This document shows positions 56,039 through 64,000 of a stretch of DNA of 64,000 nt, in pieces. The position numbers were made by a program, and so were the translations under genes. The stretch lies in NCBI RefSeq assembly GCF_007989605.1, contig NZ_BJUL01000006.1:124001-188000 (forward strand), in the 5' to 3' direction. Origin of the DNA: Vreelandella venusta (GTDB taxonomy: Bacteria; Pseudomonadota; Gammaproteobacteria; Pseudomonadales; Halomonadaceae). The notes beneath the pieces were generated by a model. The model searched no databases, had not been told where the DNA came from, and saw only the letters and a program-made list of their open reading frames with translations. Positions within the stretch are counted from its first letter, which is position 1. Each line of letters opens with the position of its first letter.

Positions 56039-56450
56039 ATGGCGTCTCCACAACCAGTACGGGTACTCGGTGTGCAAGAAATTCGCTGGTTGCTGGAGCA
56101 TACATAGCACTTTGATCATCGCCGCTGAGGCCGGACGCATACCCGTGGAATGCTGCAAGGATACTAAAGACCTGTAAGATGTTGAGGCTGAGATCGATAA
56201 GAACCTATGCGGTAGCCTACTTGCATATGAATTACAGGCGGATTTTTTAGTTATCACCACCGCCGTATCAGCCGTCTTCCTAGGCTAAGTAAAACCTACC
56301 CAGAACGCCCTCGACAAAGTAACGTCCCAGGATTCAAGCCAATACGACTTCGCTGCAGGATCAATGGGACCAAAAGCCGAGGCAGCCTGGAGCACAGGTC
56401 TATGCTGCCAGCACAGGAAATGTGATTAGCAGTGCTCGCTTAACGCTTGT
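56039..56450 (+). pseudogene. Carbamate kinase (ArcC-like) remnant
   Basis: MASPQPVRVLGVQEIRWLLE begins the fragment in the LysE frame, then after a frameshift near 56105 the text LIIAAEAGRIPVE, DVEAEIDKNLCGSLLAYELQ, ADFLVITTAVSAVFLG, and QYDFAAGSMGPKAEAAW matches the second half of carbamate kinase (normally about 310 residues). Stops at 56175 and 56286 and further shifts near the end kill it. The N-terminal half is absent. No arcA or arcB is near. Confidence 0.75.
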
Positions 56451-56644
56451 TGGAATGAAGCCATATTGCGTTAACTATTCACTTATCTGCCAATCCGGTG
56501 CCAAAGAAACGTTCTCAATAAACAGTTTTTTTGCTGCTTATCTTTTTTTAAGCCTGCCATAAGTTGGCTCATTTAAGATGATCCATGTGCCAATCGACAA
56601 ATATGTCTTGCACAGTCACTCCTCATTGAAAAGAGATATTACTT

Positions 56645-56926
56645 ATGCGAACTCACATCACTAAGATTATAACATCGGCATTGCTACTGACTGCTAGCAC
56701 GGCTGTACTGGCCGAGACTCATTGTACTGATGCCCCAAGTGACGAATGGATCAGTCAAGCTGATATGGAAGAGCGTATCAGCGAAATGGGTTACGAAATC
56801 AAAGAATTTAAGGTCACAGACGGAAACTGCTATGAGATATACGGTTGGGACGAACAGGAACGCCGGGTAGAGATCTATTTCAACCCCGTAGATGCCAGCA
56901 TCGTAAAGCAGGAAGTCGAAGACTAA
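56645..56926 (+). CDS. Small secreted PepSY-domain protein
   Basis: The 93-residue product has a Sec signal peptide (IITSALLLTASTAVLA, cleavage near 23) and a PepSY-type domain (SQADMEERISEMGYEIKEFK, YEIYGWDEQERRVEIYFNPVD). Such domains are thought to bind or inhibit proteins outside the cytoplasm. It lies 13 bases before the cytochrome b561 gene, a common pairing in which the PepSY protein may be a periplasmic partner. Confidence 0.83.
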   Translation: MRTHITKIITSALLLTASTAVLAETHCTDAPSDEWISQADMEERISEMGYEIKEFKVTDGNCYEIYGWDEQERRVEIYFNPVDASIVKQEVED

Positions 56927-56939
56927 TCAGGAGGTTACC

Positions 56940-57509
56940 ATGGCCGATAATACCCTTATCCGTGTTTGGGACCCGCTAGTCAGGTTAGTACATTGGGCTT
57001 TAGTAGCTGGCATAGCCGTCAACCTATGGCTAACCGAAGAAGGGAGCGATATACATCAATGGATCGGTTATGCCTTGGTGGCATTAATCGCCGTGCGCAT
57101 CCTTTGGGGGTTTATCGGTCCCTGGAGCGCGCGATGGCGTAGCTTTTGGCCTACCATGAGCCGACTTCAATGCGCGCTGCGCGGTCGGCACAGTAAGATA
57201 GAGCAAACCAGCATTACCCACACACCGTTGGGTGCCATCATGATGCTGGTGCTGCTTGGGCTAATACTCGGTCTGGGACTTACGGGCTATATGATGGAAG
57301 AAACCGATCGTTTCTGGGGGGTGGACTGGGTTGAAGAAACCCACGAGTTCATGGCCAACGCGATTCTTTTTCTAGTACCACTGCATGTATTGGGTGCCGT
57401 GGTAGAAAGCATCAAGCAAAGCGATAATTTGATCGCAAGCATGTTGCATGGCTATCGCCGCCGCCCTACCCCTAACCCCAACGCTAAGGCTCATGATGTC
57501 CAGTCTTAA
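56940..57509 (+). CDS. Cytochrome b561 family protein
   Basis: Integral membrane haem b protein with about four helices and 189 residues. Haem ligands are likely His19 (RLVHWALVAG), His39 (DIHQWIGYALVALIAVRILW), a histidine in ETHEFMANA and His156 in VPLHVLGAVVES. WDPLVRLVHW is the family start. AGGAGG lies at ideal spacing before the ATG. It can pass electrons between quinol and a periplasmic partner. Confidence 0.9.
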   Translation: MADNTLIRVWDPLVRLVHWALVAGIAVNLWLTEEGSDIHQWIGYALVALIAVRILWGFIGPWSARWRSFWPTMSRLQCALRGRHSKIEQTSITHTPLGAIMMLVLLGLILGLGLTGYMMEETDRFWGVDWVEETHEFMANAILFLVPLHVLGAVVESIKQSDNLIASMLHGYRRRPTPNPNAKAHDVQS

Positions 57510-57592
57510 GATGCTGGCAAGACTATGATGGGTCACGCGTTAATTTTGCACGAGTGGCCTTTTCATGACTTTTCACGACAGCAGCAATCTCG

Positions 57593-57617
57593 TTTGATCC
57601 AGATAGGTAGGATCAAA
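57593..57617. repeat. Inverted repeat between convergent genes
   Basis: TTTGATCC (57593-57600) and GGATCAAA (57610-57617) pair around a 9-base loop between cytochrome b561 (+) and the flavin/2Fe-2S gene (-). No T-run is found; a weak terminator is possible. Confidence 0.4.
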
Positions 57618-57631
57618 ACCAACAAGCGTGG

Positions 57632-59590
57632 TCAGCGCATGGTATCAATCACAAGCTTCCCCGAGCGCGCCGCTGGACGGGCACTGCATAATAGAACTTT
57701 CTCCTTGGGTGCTGATACGCCCTCCGGGTAGGTCACTTCACCCGCTTTCAATGTGCACGCGCACTCTCCACAGCTACCGCTGCGGCACGCATAGGTGGGT
57801 TGTAGTCCTGCTTTCTCAGCGGTTTCTAACAGGCTTTCGCCAGGCTGCCATTGGGCAACCACACGTTGATGGGTAAAGCTAACGTCTATTGGCTGTTCGG
57901 CGACAGGCGCTGTATATGCCTGCGTTAGCGCCGAAGGGCCGAATGCTTCCGTATAGATCTGTTCGGTCAAAAACCCAAGCTCTAGCGCCTCCTGATGGTA
58001 GCGCTGAACAAAAGTGGCTGGGCCACAAAGATACAACTGCAACGTCGACAACTCGTGATCAGCAACAACCTGTTGCAGTGAAACCCGGCCTGGAACCCAG
58101 CCATTAGGGGCAGCATCTGACCCCGTCACGTGACGCCGCAAATGTAGTCCTCGCGCCTGTAGGTCGAGCAGTTCCTCGCCGAAAGGAGCCTCAGCAACCT
58201 CGCGCACGCTCTGAACCAACGTCACCGGACCACGACCTGCATCGGTTAACTCATGGGCTAGGCTGATTAAAGGCGTAATACCGATACCACCACCCAGCAG
58301 CACCCAATGGGCGCGCTTCGAGCCGCTGACCACCGCAGTAAACGCCCCCATTGGTTGACTGACGGCTAGCTCCGATCCCACCTTTAGCGCTTTATGTAAG
58401 TAACGCGAGCCTTCACCGTCTGCCTTGACACTGATGCGATAGCTTGCTTGGCCGCTACTGCCTGATAGCGTATAGCTGCGCACTAGCGGGGTTCCATCTA
58501 AGTACGGTACATGCAGCGTAATGAATTGCCCCGCGCTAAAGGGTGCCAACGCTTCGCCCTGTAAATAAAAAGAACGAATCTGAGGCGTTTCGCATACCAC
58601 ATCCACCACCTGAACGCGCTGCAGAGAGGAAGGGGCAAGCATCTGCCAAGGCCCAAGAGCGCTCGCTTCAACGGCTACTTCACTGGCATGGCTGCGCCAG
58701 CGCATGATGCCCGGCCGCCATACGATATGTCTCGGCGTCAAGCACCAGTAACGCTCAGCACCGGGGTAATGCGCCCCCGCTGCTTCCTCATCCACCAACC
58801 GTGCCTCGCCGGAGAGGTGCAGCATATCTCCACTGACGAAATCAGGTATTACCAAGGCAGCACGACCGCTGGCCAATACATTACCCAGCGTGTTGAAGAA
58901 GCGGTTGCCCGAAAAGTCTGGCAGGATCAGATCAGCCCCCCGACGACGAATGAAGCCCGCTCGACCACCACGATGGGAAGCATCTACCTGAAGGCCCTGC
59001 TCGGTATGCGCGTAGCTGCCTACGAAAGCCGTGAGTGCCCGATCAATATGCGCCAGCACCAGCTCAGGTAACTGATCGAGAGTCGAGTCGCGCATGGCAA
59101 GCACGGTGCCCGGCTGAGGCAACACCGGCTGCATTGCTGACCAGTCATGGATGTACTGGGGGCAATTGCCAAAGGCGTGGGTTACCTCAAGATGCCATTG
59201 GCCGTTTGAGCCCCGCAATAAGCCGTTTACCCGGTTACGGCGGCGCGTGTGTAGCTCGATACCCAGTAGTCCAAGGCTTGCACCGCTGCTAAGCAAGGGT
59301 GCAAGGGGATCCCCCGAAGGCGGCGCTACGTTTAACTCGAGCCGGCCTTCATCAGACGCACCAACAAACCCCGGCGCCCCCTCCAATAGAGTCACCCAAG
59401 GCCAGCCCTCAGCATCCACCGCTGCTGCCGCCACAAACGGCAACTGAGGAAAGAAGTGCTGAAGCTGTGGCGTTAAGAAGGGCCGCATCACTTTGCTGCC
59501 AATCTCTGCCATTTGTTGCTCCGCCCCGATTAAGCGCTGTAGGGTGAGCTCGCCCGCATGCCATGGGCTATTAGTTTCGAGATTACTCAC
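57632..59590 (-). CDS. Three-domain flavin/2Fe-2S oxidoreductase (PNPOx-like + ferredoxin reductase + ferredoxin)
   Basis: The 652-residue product joins an N-terminal pyridoxamine-phosphate-oxidase-like FMN barrel (about 30-310, FFPQLPFVAAAAVDAEGWPW), a ferredoxin-NADP reductase-like module (about 325-555: VRSYTLSGSS FAD site, VLLGGGIGITPLISLAHEL NAD site, LYLCGPATFVQRYH), and a plant-type 2Fe-2S ferredoxin (about 565-650) with cysteines in CRSGSCGECACTL and LLCSA. It is a self-contained electron-transfer chain. Its substrate is unknown. A GST follows upstream, 94 bases away, perhaps for detoxification. Confidence 0.9.
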   Translation of the reverse strand: MSNLETNSPWHAGELTLQRLIGAEQQMAEIGSKVMRPFLTPQLQHFFPQLPFVAAAAVDAEGWPWVTLLEGAPGFVGASDEGRLELNVAPPSGDPLAPLLSSGASLGLLGIELHTRRRNRVNGLLRGSNGQWHLEVTHAFGNCPQYIHDWSAMQPVLPQPGTVLAMRDSTLDQLPELVLAHIDRALTAFVGSYAHTEQGLQVDASHRGGRAGFIRRRGADLILPDFSGNRFFNTLGNVLASGRAALVIPDFVSGDMLHLSGEARLVDEEAAGAHYPGAERYWCLTPRHIVWRPGIMRWRSHASEVAVEASALGPWQMLAPSSLQRVQVVDVVCETPQIRSFYLQGEALAPFSAGQFITLHVPYLDGTPLVRSYTLSGSSGQASYRISVKADGEGSRYLHKALKVGSELAVSQPMGAFTAVVSGSKRAHWVLLGGGIGITPLISLAHELTDAGRGPVTLVQSVREVAEAPFGEELLDLQARGLHLRRHVTGSDAAPNGWVPGRVSLQQVVADHELSTLQLYLCGPATFVQRYHQEALELGFLTEQIYTEAFGPSALTQAYTAPVAEQPIDVSFTHQRVVAQWQPGESLLETAEKAGLQPTYACRSGSCGECACTLKAGEVTYPEGVSAPKEKVLLCSARPAARSGKLVIDTMR

Positions 59591-59683
59591 TCTCGACTCC
59601 TGACGGGAAGATAACCCGCTCCGTGCTGAGATGCTGTTTAGGCTGGCTTAGCTAGTTAGTCTGTCTTAGCTAGTTAGCCTGAC

Positions 59684-60307
59684 TTAGTTAAGTAGCCCTA
59701 CCTTGGTAACGCCCATTGGCACGAAACCTTCCAGCGCTTCGATACGCTGAAGCCAGGCGCGAATATGCGGGTAAGGTTCCAGCGATACATTGCCTTCCGG
59801 CGCGTGAGCGATGTAACTGTAAAGAGAAACCTCAGCCAGAGTGGCTTGGTCGCTCGCCAGGAAGGGCTGCTGTGACAAATGCGCATCAACAATTGCAAAT
59901 AGCTCATGCGCATCGGCAATCAGTGGTGCAGGGTCGAACGGGGCATTAAAGACGGTGACCAAGCGAGCCTTCATGGCCGAATTTGCCAACGGCCCAGCCG
60001 CCACGGATAACCAGCGCTGCACTTGAGCTTGTTTCAACGGGTCATTCGGCAGCCAGCGACCAGAACCATAGCGCCGTTCGAGATAGACCAAAATGGCATT
60101 GGAATCCGACAGAATGACGCCTTGGTCATCGAGCACCGGTACCTGGGCGAAGGCGTTCAGATTTAAGAAAGGCGCTGCCTTATGCTCGCCTGCTGCGAGA
60201 TCGACATCGATAAAGGTGGCAGGCAACCCGAGCAGCGAAAGCATTAATTCGATGCGGTGGCAGTGACCGGAAAGTGCGTGACGATAGACCTTAATAGCGT
60301 TAGACAT
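59684..60307 (-). CDS. Glutathione S-transferase family protein
   Basis: Conjugates or reduces electrophiles with glutathione. The 207-residue product has the thioredoxin-like N-terminal domain with LNAFAQVPVLDD and LSDSNAILVYLERRYG (glutathione-binding Ser-Asn), and an all-helical C-terminal domain. ATG 60307 (MSNAIKVYRHALSG) has AAGGAG 6 bases ahead. It follows the regulators and precedes the flavin/2Fe-2S enzyme on the same strand. Confidence 0.9.
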   Translation of the reverse strand: MSNAIKVYRHALSGHCHRIELMLSLLGLPATFIDVDLAAGEHKAAPFLNLNAFAQVPVLDDQGVILSDSNAILVYLERRYGSGRWLPNDPLKQAQVQRWLSVAAGPLANSAMKARLVTVFNAPFDPAPLIADAHELFAIVDAHLSQQPFLASDQATLAEVSLYSYIAHAPEGNVSLEPYPHIRAWLQRIEALEGFVPMGVTKVGLLN

Positions 60308-60441
60308 GCTTGGCTCCTTAATTAGCATCTTTAAGAACAGGTGAGTTTCAGTGTAGGAAGCGACATCACCTATCCTGAGCCAAAACAGGAGCGGCAAGAA
60401 TAATGATTTCAATCAATAGAAAATTGCGTGAAATGAAATAA

Positions 60442-61350
60442 TCAATCTAACAACTGTGCCCGCAACCAGGGGGTCGCTAGCTCCAAAAAAGCCATAACGC
60501 TGGCGGGAGCCCGCAGGCCAAGAGCGTAGGTTAACGCCAGAGAATCAGCCGCTGGCCAAAGGGGGCCGAGGACAGGCTCAAGCAGACCCTGTGCGCAAGC
60601 ATGACGCGCTTCTAAGTGATAGCAGCGTACGATGCCAGCTCCCTCAATGGCCGCCCGCAGCGCCGCGGTACTGGTGCTAATACTTAGTCTGGGCTGAAAG
60701 CGGAGGGTGTGGCCTTCGGCCAACCGCCAAATCGGTGCCTGCCCCTCTTCCGGACAGTGAATGAGCGCGTGGCGAGCCAAGGCTTGCAGGCTATCAGGCC
60801 GCCCTGCTTTATTCAGATAACAGGAGCTGGCAAACAGGCCAGTGCGTAAGTCGCCTAGTGATCTGACGTACACCGTTTCAGGAAGAGATCCCCGCATTAG
60901 ACGGATGTGGATCGGAGCCGCCGCGTCTACCAGGTGGTGATACTCATCAGCTTGCAGGTATACCTTTAACGCTGGATGTGCCGCTTGCACCCTCAACACC
61001 AACGGCAATAGTAGTGGTTCTATTAACGCCTGGGGCGCCTGCAAACGTAACGTGCCGCTGAGTTCAAGGTGCTCCTGGCGGGCGTTGGCTTCAGCGTCGG
61101 CAACGGCGTGAATCAGCGCGTCGGCATGTGCGTTCAATCGCTCGCCCGCTGGCGTCAATGAACTGCCTTGAGTTGAGCTAATGACTAAAGCAACCCCCAG
61201 ACGCTGCTCCTGCGCACGAAGCAAGCGGTGAAGCTTAGGTGCCGAGAAGCCACTCGCGTCAGTTGCGGCCTGAACACTGCCGTGTTTGGCAACAGCAGAC
61301 AGCGCCATTAATGCCTCAAAATGCAGTGGTGATTGTGGGGAGAACGCCAT
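60442..61350 (-). CDS. LysR-family transcriptional regulator
   Basis: The 302-residue product has the winged-helix start FEALMALSAVAKHGSVQAAT (somewhat divergent: APKLHRLLRAQEQRLGVALV in the recognition helix) and a C-terminal ligand-binding domain (GTLRLQAPQALIEPLLLPLV). It begins 2 bases after the stop of another LysR gene and probably controls the GST/oxidoreductase genes downstream. The effector is unknown. Confidence 0.83.
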   Translation of the reverse strand: MAFSPQSPLHFEALMALSAVAKHGSVQAATDASGFSAPKLHRLLRAQEQRLGVALVISSTQGSSLTPAGERLNAHADALIHAVADAEANARQEHLELSGTLRLQAPQALIEPLLLPLVLRVQAAHPALKVYLQADEYHHLVDAAAPIHIRLMRGSLPETVYVRSLGDLRTGLFASSCYLNKAGRPDSLQALARHALIHCPEEGQAPIWRLAEGHTLRFQPRLSISTSTAALRAAIEGAGIVRCYHLEARHACAQGLLEPVLGPLWPAADSLALTYALGLRAPASVMAFLELATPWLRAQLLD

Positions 61351-61352
61351 GG

Positions 61353-62264
61353 TCAGTCACGATAGCCAAGCGCTGGGTCGGCACGTAGCCGCTCGGCAAG
61401 CAAATCAACGAAAGTACGTACACTGGCGGCGCGGCCACGACCCGCTGTTACCCAAATATTAATGGGAATGGCTGGTGGCTCAAAGCGCGTTAACACGCGC
61501 CGTACTCTGCCTTCCGCTTCGCTGGCAGCCGCCTGATAGGACAACAGCCGAGTAAGTCCAGCACCCGCCTCAACCGCCGTTAACGCCGCGTGAATGGCGC
61601 TGATGCGCAGCCGCGGCGATGGCGAAACTTCAATACGTTTACCGTTCTCCTCAAACCACCAATGGTTGCCGAAATGGCTGCCTTCAGCCACCACCGTGGG
61701 CAGCGCCTCCAACTCATGCGGGTGCTGCGGCTCGCCGTGCTTTACTAACCATTCCGGGCTGGCACAGACTACCTGCCGCACTTCGCCGACAGGCACGATT
61801 AAGTGCTGGCACTCCTTGGGCACATGCCCGATTCGCACCGCCACATCGATGCCCTCTTCCTGCAAGTTAACCGGCCGATCAATCAGCTCGGCGCGAACCT
61901 GCACGTCAGGGTATTGTGCTAAGTAGTTAACGATCTGCGGCGTAACGAAGTACTCGCCGAACAGCACAGGCGCAGTTACGCTTAAAAGCCCACGTGGAGT
62001 GAGATAGCTGCCGGTAGCTGAGGCTTCGGCCTCAGAAAGTTGCGCAAGTACCTGTTGAGCATCTTCCAGATAACGACGCCCCGCCTCGGTCACGCGCACC
62101 TGTCGCGTAGTACGCTGTAATAACGCAACGCCCAAACGCGACTCTAGTGCTGCGACCGCCCGAGTAACCCTAGGAGGTGACAACTCAAGCTGGCGCGCGG
62201 CGACCGAAAAGCTTTCCAACTGCGCCACGGAAGCAAAAATGCGCATTTCTTCGAACCTGTCCAA
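61353..62264 (-). CDS. LysR-family transcriptional regulator
   Basis: The 303-residue product starts MDRFEEMRIFASVAQLESFS and has SVAARQLELSPPRVTRAVAA as helix-turn-helix, followed by the effector domain (GLLSVTAPVLFGEYFVTPQI). The start is the TTG at 62264, since GGAG lies 5 bases before it and the family begins with this MDRFEEM; an ATG 54 bases upstream would add unrelated residues. It overlaps no gene and is separated from the next LysR by 2 bases. Confidence 0.88.
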   Translation of the reverse strand: MDRFEEMRIFASVAQLESFSVAARQLELSPPRVTRAVAALESRLGVALLQRTTRQVRVTEAGRRYLEDAQQVLAQLSEAEASATGSYLTPRGLLSVTAPVLFGEYFVTPQIVNYLAQYPDVQVRAELIDRPVNLQEEGIDVAVRIGHVPKECQHLIVPVGEVRQVVCASPEWLVKHGEPQHPHELEALPTVVAEGSHFGNHWWFEENGKRIEVSPSPRLRISAIHAALTAVEAGAGLTRLLSYQAAASEAEGRVRRVLTRFEPPAIPINIWVTAGRGRAASVRTFVDLLAERLRADPALGYRD

Positions 62265-62681
62265 GGCAGCTCCACGATCGATAGTAGAAATCACTCTCAA
62301 CATTCTACACACCTGCAAGGTGCCAAGGCAGTTGGTGCATTACTATTTTTATTTAAGCCTTAAGGGCAAACCAATGGTTCCAATGAAACTGTCAGCGACG
62401 ACTCAGCGATCCACACGTTTTAGCGTTAAGCACCAGAAAAGATAGAGAAGTTTTTTACATAGCGTGACGAAGCTTGCGACTATACCTGACACCCCATTTC
62501 GTAGAATTACTTCAGAAATAGGTCATGTCACGAAAAAACCGTAGATATATGATTTTGGTTGGAATTTATGTCAAAAACTTGGCAGCGACAGCAGAAATTT
62601 GTCGTTTCCACTTATTAATGACATAAAATAAAATGATCGCTCACTATAGTAATAAAGTTCCGTTATTAAAAAACAGTAACA
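62265..62681. other. Non-coding gap between LysR and moaA
   Basis: About 400 bases with no gene. It should hold the promoter of the LysR operon. It is AT-rich; no convincing -35/-10 pair or operator was singled out. Confidence 0.4.
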
Positions 62682-63671
62682 TTAGCCTCCCGTTACATTC
62701 ATAAACCTCACTACCTGAACCTCGCCATCGGTCGTAAAGTGGTGCCGCTCAGGCTTTTTCGTCATCGCCCCCACAATGGCTGATTTTAGGCGCTGGATCT
62801 CCCCCGGATAACGTCGCATTACGGCGCGTAAATCTACCGAATGCTCATTGCCCAAGCAGAGGAGTAGCCGCCCTTCCGCCGTCACTCGAACACGATTACA
62901 GGCAGCACAGAAATTGTGGCTATGGGGAGAGATAAAGCCAATCCGCGACTGGCTGTCTGCCATGCGATAATAACGGGACGGCCCTAGGGTGGTCTCGGTG
63001 GTGGGTAGGAGTGGGTAATGGTTTTCGATGGTCTCGCGTACCGCATCGGTAGAAAGAAAGGTTTCACCACGGTTATGCTCGCTGATAGCGCCCAGGGGCA
63101 TTTCCTCAATAAAGCTAATATCCACTTGTTCATCCCGGGCAAAGTTTACCAAGTCGATAATTTCGTCGTCATTACGCCCCTTAAGCAATACAGCGTTGAG
63201 CTTAATCGACTGAAAACCAGCGAGGCGTGCGGCACGGATACCCGCGATCACTTGGTTTAAGTCACCTGTTCGGGTTAATGCTTTAAAACGCTCGGGCTTG
63301 AGCGAGTCCAGGCTAATATTGAGCCGATGTAGCCCGCCTTGGCGCAAAGCATCGGCATGTTTGACCAGCCCTGAACCATTGGTGGTCATCGCCAGCTCGC
63401 GCAGGCCCTGCAATTCAGCGAGTTTTTGCACTAGCGTTAGAACGCCCTGGCGTACCAGTGGCTCACCGCCAGTTAGACGGATTTTTTCCACGCCCAGCTC
63501 GACGAATGCCTGGGAAAGGGTGGCTATTTCCTCAAGGGTCAGCAATTGGGCTCGAGGCAGGAAGGTCATCTCCTCGGCCATGCAATACACACAGCGAAAG
63601 TCACAACGATCAGTTACCGATATGCGCAGGTAACGCACCGTACGGCCAAACCCATCGACTAGCGCACTCAT
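62682..63671 (-). CDS. moaA: GTP 3',8-cyclase MoaA (molybdopterin cofactor synthesis)
   Basis: Radical SAM enzyme for the first step of molybdenum cofactor synthesis. The 329-residue product has the first cluster CDFRCVYC (Cys23, 27, 30), GGEPLV, and the second cluster [18 protein letters not shown] (Cys255, 258, 272). The C-terminus ends VTGG, the Gly-Gly tail needed for activity. It overlaps the next gene by 4 bases (ATGA). Confidence 0.97.
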   Translation of the reverse strand: MSALVDGFGRTVRYLRISVTDRCDFRCVYCMAEEMTFLPRAQLLTLEEIATLSQAFVELGVEKIRLTGGEPLVRQGVLTLVQKLAELQGLRELAMTTNGSGLVKHADALRQGGLHRLNISLDSLKPERFKALTRTGDLNQVIAGIRAARLAGFQSIKLNAVLLKGRNDDEIIDLVNFARDEQVDISFIEEMPLGAISEHNRGETFLSTDAVRETIENHYPLLPTTETTLGPSRYYRMADSQSRIGFISPHSHNFCAACNRVRVTAEGRLLLCLGNEHSVDLRAVMRRYPGEIQRLKSAIVGAMTKKPERHHFTTDGEVQVVRFMNVTGG

Positions 63672-64000
63672 TTTTCGGGCTCCTCTTGGGAACTGGCATT
63701 AACGGGCAGCCGAGCAATGAGTCCTTTTACCTCAGCGGTCACTTCGATGATTGTTTGCTCATCATAAAACTGACCCCGCCGCTTGCGCAGGCCGTTTTCA
63801 TATAGCTTTACGTGCTCTGTGGGTACCACATCCGCGTTGGCGAGACAGTGGCTGGCACAGTGCATCTGGCACCCATCAATGGCTACGATAGGCCGCCCAG
63901 AGCGGGTAATGCGCACCAGGCCGGGCACACCACCACCGACACCGGCAATGCACGACATTTCTGCCTCGCCTGCATGATCAAGTCGAAGAGCAACACTATT
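63668..64000 (-). CDS. DGC-domain putative zinc-binding protein (5' end beyond window)
   Basis: The frame stays open to the window edge, so the start is outside; 110 residues are visible. Cysteines in [16 protein letters not shown] and [17 protein letters not shown], with the DGC motif, match the DGC domain family (proposed metal-binding, function unknown). An in-frame ATG at 63958 lies in the middle of the conserved region and is not taken as the start. It overlaps moaA at ATGA, suggesting coupled expression with molybdopterin synthesis. Confidence 0.75.
   Translation of the reverse strand, partial: NSVALRLDHAGEAEMSCIAGVGGGVPGLVRITRSGRPIVAIDGCQMHCASHCLANADVVPTEHVKLYENGLRKRRGQFYDEQTIIEVTAEVKGLIARLPVNASSQEEPEK

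Noticed and set aside
62560..62590. Possible sigma-54 promoter (TTGGCAGCGACAGCAG) in the gap before the LysR genes
   Set aside because: The -12 GC element is absent at the right distance, and it points to no gene on the plus strand.

Overview
The window looks like a chromosomal segment of a halophilic or halotolerant gammaproteobacterium, most likely Halomonadaceae (Halomonas or a close relative). The reasons are the gene order accB-accC-prmA-dusB-fis-purH, the acidic and moderately GC-rich coding, several cation/proton antiporters, and the trio fabI remnant, MaoC-Pta and ackA. The genus is inferred from family resemblance, since no search was run.

Layout. 1-8.0 kb, + strand: 5'-truncated dsbD, the acetyl-CoA carboxylase pair accBC with a large hairpin in its leader, prmA, the dusB-fis operon, then purH, most units ending in clear terminators. 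8.1-12.9 kb: gabD and folE (-), a secreted protein of unknown function (+), srkA and comF (-). 12.9-15.0 kb: tRNA-Leu(UAG) with its promoter and terminator, then two genes of unknown function (inner-membrane anchored and barrel-like). 15.0-21.0 kb: an SDR, fxsA, groESL behind a textbook sigma-32 promoter, trmJ and a Na+/H+ antiporter-family protein. 21.2-24.1 kb, - strand: ackA, a MaoC-Pta fusion, and a fabI gene reduced to its two ends by an internal in-frame deletion. 24.5-29.4 kb, + strand: five membrane-protein genes (GntP permease, MFS carrier, 43-residue peptide, K+ channel, CPA2 antiporter). 29.4-31.3 kb: a 33-residue membrane peptide divergent from mntR, with a palindrome between them, then a RES-Xre toxin-antitoxin pair.

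31.5-55.5 kb, - strand, is a capsule or exopolysaccharide locus read right to left: an O-antigen-ligase-like protein, wzb, a 650-bp AT-rich leader with an exact ops (RfaH-recruitment) element, wza, wzc, an ABC-type flippase, a polymerase, a CapD/WbpM-type dehydratase, two unusual proteins (ParB-like and kinase-like), UDP-glucuronate synthesis and epimerisation (ugd and an epimerase), an initiating sugar-phosphate transferase, an ATP-grasp enzyme, a DegT aminotransferase, three glycosyltransferases, and tagD with a CDP-glycerol glycerophosphotransferase. Together these predict an acidic polymer carrying uronic acid, amino sugar and glycerol phosphate. It would be exported by Wza/Wzc and probably flipped by an ABC half-transporter, because no Wzx is visible. 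An internal terminator in the middle of the operon fits the ops element: a processive antiterminator would be needed for full-length transcription.

55.5-56.6 kb is decayed DNA holding fused remnants of a LysE-type exporter and a carbamate kinase. 56.6-64 kb has a PepSY protein with cytochrome b561, a flavin/2Fe-2S fusion oxidoreductase with a GST and two tandem LysR regulators, then moaA overlapping a DGC-domain protein cut by the window edge.

The least ordinary parts are the ops-led polysaccharide operon with its two odd proteins, the glycerol-phosphate branch, the fabI deletion remnant, and the two small membrane proteins.
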